NCBI RefSeq assembly: GCF_000372525.1 | Contig: NZ_AQUR01000088.1 | Span: 57,678 to 115,216 of the forward strand | Length of the DNA: 57,539 bases | Direction: 5' to 3' | From: Cupriavidus neocaledonicus | GTDB lineage: Bacteria > Pseudomonadota > Gammaproteobacteria > Burkholderiales > Burkholderiaceae | In this document: positions 38,157 through 47,013 of the stretch, piece after piece | Layout of the letters: the number at the start of each line of letters is the position of its first letter | Numbering within the stretch: position 1 is the stretch's first letter | The notes under the pieces: model-generated | Seen by the model: the letters and a program-made list of their open reading frames with translations, nothing else | Told to the model about the DNA's origin: nothing | Database searches by the model: none | Made by a program: the position numbers and the translations under genes

Positions 38157-38735
38157 TCAGGACGGCGGATAAAACTCAATAGCCTTCCCGGCATCGCTTG
38201 TCCAACGGCTACTGATGCGTTTAGCTTTGCATGTCTCAAAGGCCCGCCGACCAAGCAGTTCCCGCGTCTTCTCCAAGTTACGCTCCGTCACATCGGTCTC
38301 GCGGCCAGCATGACTTAGCCAACCAATAAAGTGAATTTTGTCCGCCTCGTCTACATCCGGCCTATAAGCCACGAGGTCCGGATATCTGACGCGGCCGTCC
38401 ACCGTCGCTCGAACAGGAACGTGCGCGGAGAAGTCGCTCAGAAATGCCTTAACGCTGAAAGGATTACTGGGGTCAAACTCAAGTCCCAGTATCCTGCAAA
38501 GCTCTCGATAGTCCGTCTTATCCAGGAACGGTCTTACCTGATACCCACGCAACACGTCGAACTCGAACGCAAGCGCGTGCCCCCTGGCTCCGAAGAGCAA
38601 TCGATATGGTTCGTCGTCAACGAAAAAGAAGACATCGAACTCTGCGCGGCCGTGTCGATAACGGAATCGATACCGATCCATATCCAAGGTCCGCATACTT
38701 TGGTGCAGCGCTCGAAGACCATCAACCGCAAGCAT
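38157..38735 (-). CDS. Prophage cargo protein, DUF6037-like
   Basis: 192 residues from the ATG at 38735 (GGAG 6 nt upstream); three in-frame ATGs lie within 33 nt before it. Contains FDVFFFVDDEPYRLLFGA, ADKIHFIGW and NLEKTRELLG, which match my memory of DUF6037 proteins; not verified. No structural-phage features. It lies at the attL end, a usual place for lysogenic-conversion or defence genes. Confidence 0.6.
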   Translation of the reverse strand: MLAVDGLRALHQSMRTLDMDRYRFRYRHGRAEFDVFFFVDDEPYRLLFGARGHALAFEFDVLRGYQVRPFLDKTDYRELCRILGLEFDPSNPFSVKAFLSDFSAHVPVRATVDGRVRYPDLVAYRPDVDEADKIHFIGWLSHAGRETDVTERNLEKTRELLGRRAFETCKAKRISSRWTSDAGKAIEFYPPS

Positions 38736-39146
38736 CCCCATCTCCATCGTTTCACAGTTCCAGCGCATTCTACGACAGGTGCAGCCAGAAGCACTAAAAC
38801 CGACAAGCCCTCAGTGACCGGAGCGCCGACAACTTCTAGCCAGAGCGCTCCGCGCTATTGGCGCTCGCCGCGCGGCGTCTCCGGTCGCCCTACCGTGCGT
38901 CATCAGCCCACTGAGTCCGTCGTCCCAAAGCGCGACCATAGCCGACTGCTGGCGAACTTTCGCGGCATATCCTCACTACGCTCCGCTCCGCTCCGGTATT
39001 CCACGTTTCGCCATCATTCGCCCATCGGATCGCAGGGACGACGAACTCAGCGGACTGATGCCGAAATCCCCTCGGCAGAGCGCCCGGAGACAGATAACGC
39101 CCGGGACTCAGAATCTAGCGGCCCGATGCCTTGAAAGGAGAACACC
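38736..39146. promoter_or_regulatory. Prophage intergenic region with nested hairpins; candidate replication origin/packaging signal
   Basis: About 410 bp without a convincing gene. Outer arms GACCGGAGCGCC (38816-38827) and GGCGTCTCCGGTC (38874-38886) enclose inner arms GAGCGC (38843-38848)/GCGCTC (38861-38866). Inovirus origins and packaging signals are hairpins of this kind in an intergenic region; the function is inferred. Confidence 0.4.
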
Positions 39147-39452
39147 ATGGAACAGATGAGCCTCAGCCTGATCGGTGGCCTGTGCAACGGCGTACTATGG
39201 TTCGCAACCCCGAAGCGCCGCGCAGCGAAGCGCGCCACCGGCCTGTTCCGCCCGATGACGCAGATGCGCTTGAAGCTCTATGTCAAGAAGCTGGTGCGCT
39301 TCAACAAGGGCTTCATCTGGACCCGCCCCGACGGCAAGCAATTCTTCTGCAAGACCCTGCGCAGCCTGGCTGCCCGAGTGATGGACTATGACGGCGCGAT
39401 GCTGCGCGGATTGCTCAATCTCGCTGGAAAGAAGTCCACCCACGCACGCTGA
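39147..39452 (+). CDS. Hypothetical prophage protein (101 aa)
   Basis: AAGGAG precedes the ATG. Basic, with no membrane segment beyond a weak one (LSLIGGLCNGVLWFA). Opposite in direction to the structural module. No family recognised. Confidence 0.55.
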   Translation: MEQMSLSLIGGLCNGVLWFATPKRRAAKRATGLFRPMTQMRLKLYVKKLVRFNKGFIWTRPDGKQFFCKTLRSLAARVMDYDGAMLRGLLNLAGKKSTHAR

Positions 39453-39545
39453 GTTGCTGGGAGTTCTTCATCACACAGTAGGCACCTGGCGCACCCGTTC
39501 GTCTCCGACAGCAGCTAGAAGAGAACCCCTACGGCGCAAATCTAA

Positions 39546-39890
39546 CTATTCCGAAGATCGGCTCGGTAGGTCATTCAAAAGCTGCTCTAGAGCTTCCAAC
39601 TCATCAAGACACGCCTTTGGAATCCAGTAAGGATTCGATACGCGCCGAACACCGGTAATCCATCCATTCGCATCCGGCGGCTCGTTCACGGTTTCGACAT
39701 ACACCCAAGCCGCAGGATTGTCTGGCCGCCGTTCCACCAGGCTATCAGCGACGATCTTAGCCTTCTCTAACAACAGCTTCCACGAATCCGCCGAGAAATC
39801 TGCTTGCTCGACCCGAAATGCCAAGCCGAGCAGGGACAGGCATCTACGGACCTGCGTTGCGCAGGCATCAGTTTGGGAGTTCTTCATCAC
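39546..39890 (-). CDS. Hypothetical prophage protein (114 aa)
   Basis: Acidic, helical, soluble. No family recognised. The promoter region contains a perfect inverted repeat 16 bp upstream (39906-39932), suggesting specific control. Its position beside the secretin end suggests accessory cargo. Confidence 0.5.
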   Translation of the reverse strand: MMKNSQTDACATQVRRCLSLLGLAFRVEQADFSADSWKLLLEKAKIVADSLVERRPDNPAAWVYVETVNEPPDANGWITGVRRVSNPYWIPKACLDELEALEQLLNDLPSRSSE

Positions 39891-39905
39891 CGTGCGAATT
39901 CATAA

Positions 39906-39945
39906 GATAACGTAAAAAGTAATTACGTTATCAAATTACGATAAC
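39906..39945. promoter_or_regulatory. Palindromic operator in front of the 114-aa gene
   Basis: GATAACGTAA (39906-39915) and TTACGTTATC (39923-39932) are perfect 10-bp arms; a third related half-site TTACGATAAC follows at 39936-39945. Confidence 0.55.
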
Positions 39946-39970
39946 CTGCGGACGATCACCCCTGGTGAAA

Positions 39971-40022
39971 TTTTCGCGGGCGCGAAAACTGCGACCTCTG
40001 GCTGGTAGATTTTCGCAGGCGC
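39971..40022 (-). terminator. Hairpin cluster after the secretin gene
   Basis: TTTTCGCG/CGCGAAAA perfect arms (39971-39978, 39981-39988) and a second copy of TTTTCGC(A/G)GGCGC at 40010-40022. Placed right after the secretin stop; likely the end of the phage late transcript, or a packaging element. Confidence 0.5.
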
Positions 40023-40039
40023 CTATTCCGGATCAGGCG

Positions 40040-41326
40040 TCAGATGCGATTCAACTGAAGCACGAGCAGTATCTCGGACTCCGACTCTTGATGAGAAGTC
40101 GTGTCAAGAAAGCGCGGCAGAAACGACATGCCACTGCTGGTTATAGTGTCCTTCCTCATCTTGAGCCCGCCCAGCAAGATCATTTCGCCGTCCTGCATCG
40201 TCACCGAGCTGGTGACTTCTCGGGTATTGAGCGTGGGCGAGTTGTTGACGCCAGTTGTGGTCTTCACAAAGTCCGATATCTGCTGCGTCACCGTGATATC
40301 GATACTGCCTTCTCTGACGGTCGGACGTAGCTCGAAGATGACACCAGAGGCCTGATATTCGACCGACTGTACCGCCTGGCCGGCGCCCTGAGGATATGAC
40401 ACAGCACCCAACACCGGGACCTTCTGGCCGACATTGAGCCGGCCAGTTTCACCCGAGCGGATGCGCAGGTTGGGCGAGTTGATGACTTTAAACCGGGAGT
40501 CATCGGAGAGCGCAGAGAAAACTGCATCGATAGTGTTGTTGGTGAAGCGCACCGCATTAGGCAATACACCCGCAGGGCCGAGGCCCAACGACAGCTTGCC
40601 ACCCAGCAGATTCAACGCGAGCTGAAATGCCGAGCCCTGTTCCTTTGTCGTAGCCACCTCATACGCGACCGCCCGCACCGCAACCTCGCCGCCTGGCACG
40701 TCGAGCTGGGGCAGCAGTTTATTCAGCATCGTCACTTCTTTCGCCGTACCGGCGAAAACCAGCGTATCGCTGTCCTGATCGACCATCGCCGCCGCGCTGC
40801 CAGGCGGGGGGTTGCTCATGACCTTTGCACCTTCGGGGGCCGTCACACTGCGGTTGAGAGTCAGGCCGCGCGGGAAAATCGGTCGGAGCAGCGTGGATAA
40901 ATACGACACGTTGCGGTATTTGGGCCGATACACTGTCACCTCCTTTTCCTCGTCTGCACGCAACTCATCGGGCTTCGGCTTCATTGTCACGAAGTCCACA
41001 CCGCCCCGGCTCTGCGCCTGCATCCCCAATGTGTCGAGAAACGCCCCCAGGAACGCCCGTAGATCGCCGCTGGAGGCGTCATAGCGGAACGACACCGTGC
41101 GCTGGTCCGTAAGTACGTCCGGAGCCAGCACATAAGGCGTCTTGATCGCCTCACCGTAGATCACCTGCAGCACTTGCGCGACCTGGACGAACTGAAAATC
41201 AAATCGCGCGGGCGACTTCGCTGCGGGAACGGTCGTCCCGGACAACGAGGCGGGGATGGGCGGTGGCAGCTCGGCAGCATTCACGGCCCCGGCTACCAGC
41301 AATATCAGCGTGAATAGACGCCTCAT
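40040..41326 (-). CDS. Inovirus secretin (pIV-like outer-membrane export channel)
   Basis: 428 residues. Signal peptide (to about residue 18), N-domains, then the secretin domain with LNVGQKVPVLGAVSY and SSVTMQDGEMILLGGLKM. Forms the outer-membrane ring through which filaments leave. Many inoviruses borrow a host secretin (such as EpsD or XcpQ); this one carries its own. Overlaps zot by 4 nt (ATGA). Confidence 0.92.
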   Translation of the reverse strand: MRRLFTLILLVAGAVNAAELPPPIPASLSGTTVPAAKSPARFDFQFVQVAQVLQVIYGEAIKTPYVLAPDVLTDQRTVSFRYDASSGDLRAFLGAFLDTLGMQAQSRGGVDFVTMKPKPDELRADEEKEVTVYRPKYRNVSYLSTLLRPIFPRGLTLNRSVTAPEGAKVMSNPPPGSAAAMVDQDSDTLVFAGTAKEVTMLNKLLPQLDVPGGEVAVRAVAYEVATTKEQGSAFQLALNLLGGKLSLGLGPAGVLPNAVRFTNNTIDAVFSALSDDSRFKVINSPNLRIRSGETGRLNVGQKVPVLGAVSYPQGAGQAVQSVEYQASGVIFELRPTVREGSIDITVTQQISDFVKTTTGVNNSPTLNTREVTSSVTMQDGEMILLGGLKMRKDTITSSGMSFLPRFLDTTSHQESESEILLVLQLNRI

Positions 41327-42441
41327 CTCTTGGTCTCCATCGAGGGAGCAATAGATCCCGCGCCCGCCTTATGGCCGGTCCACAGGGCTACGCGCTGGCC
41401 GTCAATCTCCCCGATAGCTGCAATGCCAGCATTGCGAAACATCGAAGGCGACTCGACGCGCAGCCGCCCCTGACTGTCCGACACCACCATATAACGCTCG
41501 CCGTTGGCTTCATAGGCCCCGGCGATGCGCCATTCCGCGCTGTAGTCGTCCTTACCCGACGACCCAGGCGCCCCACCCTTCGCATTACCCGGTGCTGGCA
41601 CAGCCGCGGCTGCCGATGCCGCTTGACCATGCGCACCGCCGCCCGCCGATTCCGCTGCCGCCGGCTTGGCCTGTTCGCCCCGCTTGGCGAAGAAGCGGTA
41701 CGTGAAGAACCCGCCGAAGGCCCACAACGCGACCATCAGGGCGATGACACCAATCACCTTAGGATCGCGCAGCACGTTCTGCCGCTTGTCCACCCGCAGC
41801 TCTCTGGCGTTGTCGCCTTCATAGCTCTTGTAGAGCGGGAAAATGTCTTTCTGGTACTTCTTGATGAACGTGCTGACCCGATTGGCCTTGATCTGCTTCG
41901 AGCCTTCGTACATCTCCACCCGATAGCCAGTCGGCACCCCGATACTCTTCAGCTTGTGCATGCGGAAACTCAGCTCGACCACGGCTTTCAGCGCCCGCGC
42001 CAGCCCGCCGATGTCCTGCGACATCATCACCACGTCGCAGGTCACGCCCGTTTCCGGGTGCACGTAGTGGCGATGCATGCGGAAGAACTGCATGTGCTCG
42101 GGCGACAGCTTGCCCTTGTCCTGATCCCAGAACCGCCACGCCTCATCAATGGCGACCAGATCGCCGCCCTTGACCACCGAGTCAATCTCGGCCTGCTTTT
42201 CGTCGGGGAAGAAGCCCGGCTCCATCACGCGCTCATCCGTCACGTGCACGATCGTGCCGAGCTTGCCCGCATCCAGGCCAGGCCGCTTCTTCAGTAGGTA
42301 CTCGTGAATGCGCTCCTCGTTGATCCCGGCAACGTTGGTGACCACACGGCGGCCAGCGGCCACGGCATCACACACCGGACCACTGACCACCTCGTAGGAC
42401 TTGCCGGAGCCCATGACCCCGCCGTAGAACGTAATCGACAT
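41323..42441 (-). CDS. zot: Zot/pI-type inovirus assembly ATPase
   Basis: 372 residues. Walker A GVMGSGKS at 8-15, LVAIDEAWRFW as Walker B, then a single membrane helix (VIGVIALMVALWAFGGFFTY) and a periplasmic tail. Extrudes phage through the inner membrane with the secretin. Follows the DUF2523 gene by 3 bp. Confidence 0.92.
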   Translation of the reverse strand: MSITFYGGVMGSGKSYEVVSGPVCDAVAAGRRVVTNVAGINEERIHEYLLKKRPGLDAGKLGTIVHVTDERVMEPGFFPDEKQAEIDSVVKGGDLVAIDEAWRFWDQDKGKLSPEHMQFFRMHRHYVHPETGVTCDVVMMSQDIGGLARALKAVVELSFRMHKLKSIGVPTGYRVEMYEGSKQIKANRVSTFIKKYQKDIFPLYKSYEGDNARELRVDKRQNVLRDPKVIGVIALMVALWAFGGFFTYRFFAKRGEQAKPAAAESAGGGAHGQAASAAAAVPAPGNAKGGAPGSSGKDDYSAEWRIAGAYEANGERYMVVSDSQGRLRVESPSMFRNAGIAAIGEIDGQRVALWTGHKAGAGSIAPSMETKR

Positions 42442-42444
42442 GGC

Positions 42445-42738
42445 TTATCCAATCACTGGCAGGCGGCGGATGATGAAACGCGACACCATGGCAGAGATGA
42501 TGATCGGCAGGCCCTGCGACACCGCGAACAGATCGAGGAAGTACCACGTGGTGGCCGACAGCCCCGATAGCGAGGCATTGAGGCTTGCCGACGTGGGCAG
42601 GATGCCGACCTGTTGCAGCACGCTTACGAACTCGGTCGTGATGAACCACAGCGCGAAAAACACCACGAATTTGACCACCAGCGACCGGAACACGAAGCCC
42701 AGCAGCGTATTGACACCTGCAAGAATAAACGTCCACAT
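42445..42738 (-). CDS. DUF2523 minor coat protein (pVI-like)
   Basis: 97 residues with about three membrane helices. DUF2523 proteins sit between the adhesin and zot in inoviruses and are the counterpart of pVI, which anchors pIII at the virion tip. Confidence 0.8.
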   Translation of the reverse strand: MWTFILAGVNTLLGFVFRSLVVKFVVFFALWFITTEFVSVLQQVGILPTSASLNASLSGLSATTWYFLDLFAVSQGLPIIISAMVSRFIIRRLPVIG

Positions 42739-42745
42739 AGTCGCC

Positions 42746-44275
42746 TCACGCCATAAGGATGATCAGCAGCGCCCCGAGGGCCCAACAGACCATCATGGTT
42801 TGGTAGAGCATCTGCCGCGTGCTCTCAGCGAGCTGGCAATGCGAATCGAACGTGACGTGCCACGAGAACACGTCCACCGAAGGCTTAGGACACTCACCCT
42901 GGTGTTGTGGCGTGGTGAACGCCTTGAGGTCCGGCATCAAGTTCAGCAGGGGATCGAGAATCGAGCGTGCGGTGGGCGTCGATTCCAGCCCCGGCGTCCC
43001 CACGTTGGGCGCCTCCCCTAGATCAACCTGCACCTTGTTGGTCACGTTCACGTTCGGCGTGTTGACCACATTGACGTTATTGCCTGGAATCGGACCAGGG
43101 TTCGTTCCGGGATCCGGCCCCGGATTCGTGCCCGGCGTGACCGTTGGGCTGATGATCACTATCTGCGATCCCGGGCTGTTTGCCGGTGTCATCAAGTCCC
43201 CGACGGTCGGCGCAGAGGAAGGGTTCGCGTCGATCCATGGCTGCACGTCCATGGCTGTGATCGGCTGACTGTAAGAGTAAGGAAGTCCTTCATATCCAGG
43301 TTGCCCGGCTGCCTGACGCCACTGCGCATCCACGATTCTGGCCAATGAGTCGCCAGATAGCTTTGCCGAGCCCACTGTCTGCGGCATCGACTTCACGGCC
43401 GAGTCCAGATCGCTATAGAACTGCGGCCCGATGTCGCCATACACGCTCCCATCAAGGTTCTTCGTGGTCGTCCGCGAATAGCTGGACAAGCCTTGATCAT
43501 CGCCGCCCGAGCGTGCTTCGTAGATGTACACCGCCACTCGGCTTCCGCCGTTGCTATTCGGAACTTGCTGCGCCCCTGCAAACTGCCACGTATAGGTGAC
43601 TCCCGGTGTTGGATTGATGATCGGATTTGTGAGGAACGTGACCCATCTACCGAACGTGTTAAGGTCGTTCGTCACCAACACCGTCTTTCCGTAGTAGTCC
43701 GCCGCGTAGCGATAGCTCGGCACATCCGGCCTGAGCGGCAACGCATAGCATGCGTCGTTCGCATAGCAATTGTTTGGGTCGCGATAAATTGGGGCGCCCT
43801 GGGCCACCGCCTTTGCCCACAACGGCGTTTGGTCAACAAGCATTGGTGGCACATACGCAGGCATGGCTTCGCCGGGCACTTCCACCTTCAGCTTATTACC
43901 CGTATCGGTACTAGCAATCGACAACTGCGCGGGCTTGCCATTTACCATTGCCGAGATGCCAAGGCCGAGCGCCACCACGCCTAATCCCGCCGCAATACCC
44001 ATCCAAACCGGTGCTCCCCCAATAGCCATACCAACCCCCACCGCCGTGCTGGCGACATTGAGCCCCGTGCTGACCGTTCCCATGCTAGTCAGCGTCGCGG
44101 CAATCCTTGGATCATTCGCGGCGAAGCCGCGAGCAGCCGCTACCCGCGTCACCACGTTGGACACCGCCCGGTTGACCACGAAGTTAGCGACCGGCAGCGC
44201 CTGCGCCTGGGCCTGCTGATTGACCAGCATCGCGCCGAGACACAGCATCAGAATCAACTTTCGAAAGCGCGCCAT
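42746..44275 (-). CDS. pIII-like adsorption/attachment protein
   Basis: 509 residues from the ATG at 44275, chosen because a signal peptide (ARFRKLILMLCLGAMLVNQQ) starts there and it overlaps the stop of the 29-codon ORF (TGATG). Contains a Gly/Pro/Asn linker with GTNPGPDPGTNPGP repeats separating an N-terminal receptor part from a C-terminal domain, and ends in a hydrophobic anchor. Likely decides pilus or host binding. Confidence 0.82.
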   Translation of the reverse strand: MARFRKLILMLCLGAMLVNQQAQAQALPVANFVVNRAVSNVVTRVAAARGFAANDPRIAATLTSMGTVSTGLNVASTAVGVGMAIGGAPVWMGIAAGLGVVALGLGISAMVNGKPAQLSIASTDTGNKLKVEVPGEAMPAYVPPMLVDQTPLWAKAVAQGAPIYRDPNNCYANDACYALPLRPDVPSYRYAADYYGKTVLVTNDLNTFGRWVTFLTNPIINPTPGVTYTWQFAGAQQVPNSNGGSRVAVYIYEARSGGDDQGLSSYSRTTTKNLDGSVYGDIGPQFYSDLDSAVKSMPQTVGSAKLSGDSLARIVDAQWRQAAGQPGYEGLPYSYSQPITAMDVQPWIDANPSSAPTVGDLMTPANSPGSQIVIISPTVTPGTNPGPDPGTNPGPIPGNNVNVVNTPNVNVTNKVQVDLGEAPNVGTPGLESTPTARSILDPLLNLMPDLKAFTTPQHQGECPKPSVDVFSWHVTFDSHCQLAESTRQMLYQTMMVCWALGALLIILMA

Positions 44276-44364
44276 CAGCCTCCCCGCAGCCCGGTAACGA
44301 CGGCCCATCCGCTGACAATGCCCCAGGCAAAAATGAACAGATACCAAAGCTCGTTTGTGCTCAC
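44275..44364 (-). CDS. 29-aa small coat-like protein (pIX/pVII-like)
   Basis: GTG start with GGGGAGG 5 nt upstream. Almost entirely one membrane helix (LWYLFIFAWGIVSGWAVV) with a Gly-Arg-Gly-Gly end. Translationally coupled to the adhesin. The size matches pVII/pIX tip proteins. Missed by length cut-offs. Confidence 0.65.
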   Translation of the reverse strand: MSTNELWYLFIFAWGIVSGWAVVTGLRGG

Positions 44365-44390
44365 CGCATCCTCCCCATAGACAAAAGAAA

Positions 44391-44415
44391 AGGGGAACGT
44401 CAACGACGCTCCCCT
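44391..44415 (-). terminator. Terminator after the major coat gene
   Basis: Stem AGGGGAGCGTC/GACGTTCCCCT (one mismatch) followed on the minus strand by TTTTCTTTT. Lies between coat and minor-protein genes, as the f1 terminator after gene VIII does. Confidence 0.7.
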
Positions 44416-44435
44416 GCCTTCCCAACCGAGAGCGC

Positions 44436-44675
44436 TTAGCGACCGCGGATCATACCCAGCACGATGCGCACACCCTTAATCGAAGCGTAGAGCGCAGCCA
44501 GGAGACCGCCGATGGCGAAGACACCCACCAGGACCTCTGCGAACGAGACTTGACCGGTTAGCTGATCCATCGACGGCGCGGTCTGTGCATGAGCGATACC
44601 GGCACAAACAAGCGCGACAGCACCAGCGGCCGCACGAGTTGCGATGGACTTCAGGTTTTGCAGCTTGGCTTTCAT
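44436..44675 (-). CDS. Major coat protein (pVIII-like)
   Basis: 79 residues: signal peptide cut after AHA (about residue 30), acidic-polar mature N-terminus (QTAPSMDQ), one membrane helix, basic end (KGVRIVLGMIRGR). AGGAAGAAG precedes the ATG. Mature length of about 49 residues fits inovirus coat proteins. Confidence 0.88.
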   Translation of the reverse strand: MKAKLQNLKSIATRAAAGAVALVCAGIAHAQTAPSMDQLTGQVSFAEVLVGVFAIGGLLAALYASIKGVRIVLGMIRGR

Positions 44676-44725
44676 GACTTCTTCCTTTTCACGTTGCGCC
44701 GGAATACCCGGCTGTTATTGCGACC

Positions 44726-45031
44726 TCAGCCTTGACGAATCAGGCCCAAGACCGCGCCGACCTTGGCACTCGCGAGATACAAACCAACGACCATCGTGAA
44801 TGCCACGGACCATACGACGCCTGCATACTCGTAATCGAAGGGCTTGGCCGCTGCCTCAAGCAGCGACTGGGCCGAGGAATCGAGCACATAAGCTTGCATC
44901 GATTGGAGCTTGAATGCCTGCGCGCCACTCGGCGGACATGCCTGCGAGTCAATCGCATTAACAGTCTCGCCTGCGGCTAAAGGCGCGCAAATGAGGATGT
45001 TTTGAACCGACCCGGTCACGACAGTCCCCAT
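44726..45031 (-). CDS. Inovirus small protein with C-terminal membrane helix
   Basis: 101 residues; one helix near the C-terminus (AGVVWSVAFTMVVGLYLA). Position just before the major coat gene is common for minor coat or assembly proteins of unknown role. The ribosome site is weak. Confidence 0.65.
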   Translation of the reverse strand: MGTVVTGSVQNILICAPLAAGETVNAIDSQACPPSGAQAFKLQSMQAYVLDSSAQSLLEAAAKPFDYEYAGVVWSVAFTMVVGLYLASAKVGAVLGLIRQG

Positions 45032-45112
45032 GAACTATGTGGATAGACCACCTGGGCGGAGCCCGCAACGCTGTGACGACCGTCAACGGCCGCCACATGG
45101 ACCGTTGCAGCT

Positions 45113-45439
45113 TCACTCATCCTTAACATCAAGGGTCATATCGACCGGCGTGATCGTTTCGAACTCGCCGGTATCCTTGTTCTTGATCTGGTAAGGCTTG
45201 CGCTGGTATCCGCCCAGCGAGCAAGTCACCGTGACCTCGTCACCGCGTTCGCCCAACTTATTCTTGCCGCGTACCTCTACGATCTGCGGCCGGCTGTAGG
45301 CGTCGGGTGCCGGGGTCATGATCCGCGTATAGCGGATCCCCTCGTGCGAGCGCTGCGCTTCAATTCGGCCGCGCACAAGCACATGCATCGGCTTGATCTG
45401 AGCCGACGTAGAACGAACAGTGGTTTCTGCTGTGGACAT
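45113..45439 (-). CDS. Single-stranded DNA-binding protein (pV-like)
   Basis: 108 residues, AAGGAG start. Beta-rich with basic and aromatic positions (GYQRKPYQIKNKD), consistent with an OB fold that coats phage ssDNA before packaging. Position directly after the replication gene supports this. Confidence 0.78.
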   Translation of the reverse strand: MSTAETTVRSTSAQIKPMHVLVRGRIEAQRSHEGIRYTRIMTPAPDAYSRPQIVEVRGKNKLGERGDEVTVTCSLGGYQRKPYQIKNKDTGEFETITPVDMTLDVKDE

Positions 45440-45448
45440 GAAATCTCC

Positions 45449-46639
45449 TTAAGCGGCAAGCCGCAGTGTTTCCCGGCTGACCTGAAACTCCTCGCGGTTG
45501 CGCGCCGGGAGCTGGCACAACCGTGGGTCCGTCCTGACCGGACTGAAGTCGTGGGGCAATGCGCCATCATTGGCCACTACGCGCACATCGGACCCACGCC
45601 ACGACACGCCGGCGTCCTCCAACTGTTTCCGACATCGAAAGAACGTTGCCCTCGAATAGTTATCGCGCGCGCTGTCCTCACCATGCTGCGCCAGCGTTGA
45701 CCAAAAGCCATACAGACGCATACCAAGCGTGTCGCCATACACCGCCTTCAAACGATGCAATACCGCTTTACTCTGTCTCAACGTGGTCATAGCCTGCTTC
45801 CCCTCTCGCAGCAGCTTCTCCAGCTCCGCATCGAAGACGCTTTCCAGATAAGCGTCCGAGACCTCATCAACACGCGGATCCTTCCCAAAGTCGTATCGCA
45901 GCTTGTGCCTGTTGATTCCGACCTCGACTCGCAATCGCCTATCTGCCAACCGCTGAAGCGCCTCAGTTTTCCGCTCTGCGCGCGCTCTGTTCTCGGGATG
46001 GTCGCGCCCATACAGATGACGATAAACTTGCTCGAAAAACCGTCGCAGCCGCGCTCTGTCATGTACCCGGAACTCAGAACCCTTGTGGTACAACTTGACC
46101 GTTGTAGTCTTGCCCTTGAAGTGCACGGCCATCGCATATTTCGACGCACCGCGCTTGCGCCGAGGAAAACTGATGAGCTGGATCCCATCAAAGAACTCTT
46201 GGCATGCTGCCCTTGAAAGCCGGAAGACCTCGGCGCGATCGACGCGGAGCACACTCCACCAATCGGCAGGCGGTAGCTCAGTACTCAACAGCGTTTCAAC
46301 CAATTGCACGAAGTCCCGGCATGCTTGGAGGAAGTTCGTCGGCCCGCCGTACACGTTGTGGCCTAGCGCAATCTTGTGCACGGACGCCTCGATAACAATG
46401 TAGGGTTCGCACGGCACCTCCACGTTCCGGCCGCTCTTATCCAGCGCCCACTCCTTGCTCATGGGAAGAACCGCAATTCTGGAATCCCATGAACCCAAGA
46501 GCTCCCCCGTGTACAGCTCGTAACGAATCTCGCCGCTCGCCAGGTCGACGCCGGAGCGCAGAAGACACTGCGCTTTGATTTGGTCGACGATCTCCATGCC
46601 GAGGTATGGGGAGCGAAGGCGTACCGTGTCGTAGGCCAT
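45449..46639 (-). CDS. Phage replication initiation protein (gene II/X family)
   Basis: 396 residues from the ATG at 46639 (GGAGGGG upstream). Basic, with VKLYHKGSEFRVHDR and RRLRVEVGINRHKLRYDFG typical of gpII/X. Nicks the plus origin to start rolling-circle replication. Confidence 0.82.
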   Translation of the reverse strand: MAYDTVRLRSPYLGMEIVDQIKAQCLLRSGVDLASGEIRYELYTGELLGSWDSRIAVLPMSKEWALDKSGRNVEVPCEPYIVIEASVHKIALGHNVYGGPTNFLQACRDFVQLVETLLSTELPPADWWSVLRVDRAEVFRLSRAACQEFFDGIQLISFPRRKRGASKYAMAVHFKGKTTTVKLYHKGSEFRVHDRARLRRFFEQVYRHLYGRDHPENRARAERKTEALQRLADRRLRVEVGINRHKLRYDFGKDPRVDEVSDAYLESVFDAELEKLLREGKQAMTTLRQSKAVLHRLKAVYGDTLGMRLYGFWSTLAQHGEDSARDNYSRATFFRCRKQLEDAGVSWRGSDVRVVANDGALPHDFSPVRTDPRLCQLPARNREEFQVSRETLRLAA

Positions 46640-46641
46640 GC

Positions 46642-47013
46642 TCAGAACCCCTCCCCACCATCGCACCGAGTCTCGCCCGTGAGACTGTCAGGCGGTGCTA
46701 CCACGCCCGCCTGACAGAAAGCAGCCTCGCTGCGCGAGGCCGAGAAATTCGAAAGGACCGCCTCTTGAAGGGCGGCATTAATTTTGTCCAATGCCAATTC
46801 GGGCATTGTCGAAACCTCGAGCGGGCGCACCGTCCGTCCTCGCTTCGCTGCGGGCGCGGCGGAGCGCCCGCCCGAGGCTTCGAAATAGGCCCTTGCGGTC
46901 AGACGGACTCGAATAGCCTTCGCGCGCTCATCACGCACTTGGATAAGCCAGTCAGGCAGCGAGGTGCCCGCAGTAGTGGATCGAATTGGAAATGGAGCCA
47001 AGATACGCGGCAT
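46642..47013 (-). CDS. Hypothetical prophage protein (123 aa)
   Basis: Starts at the ATG at 47013, overlapping the stop of the upstream gene (TGATG), and its stop lies 2 nt before the replication gene. Basic N-terminus; no family recognised. Tight packing suggests the replication operon. Confidence 0.55.
   Translation of the reverse strand: MPRILAPFPIRSTTAGTSLPDWLIQVRDERAKAIRVRLTARAYFEASGGRSAAPAAKRGRTVRPLEVSTMPELALDKINAALQEAVLSNFSASRSEAAFCQAGVVAPPDSLTGETRCDGGEGF

Noticed and set aside
38331..39134. 267-codon plus-strand frame at the prophage left end
   Set aside because: Half is antisense to the DUF6037-like gene, the rest lacks family features and a ribosome site; region read as non-coding.
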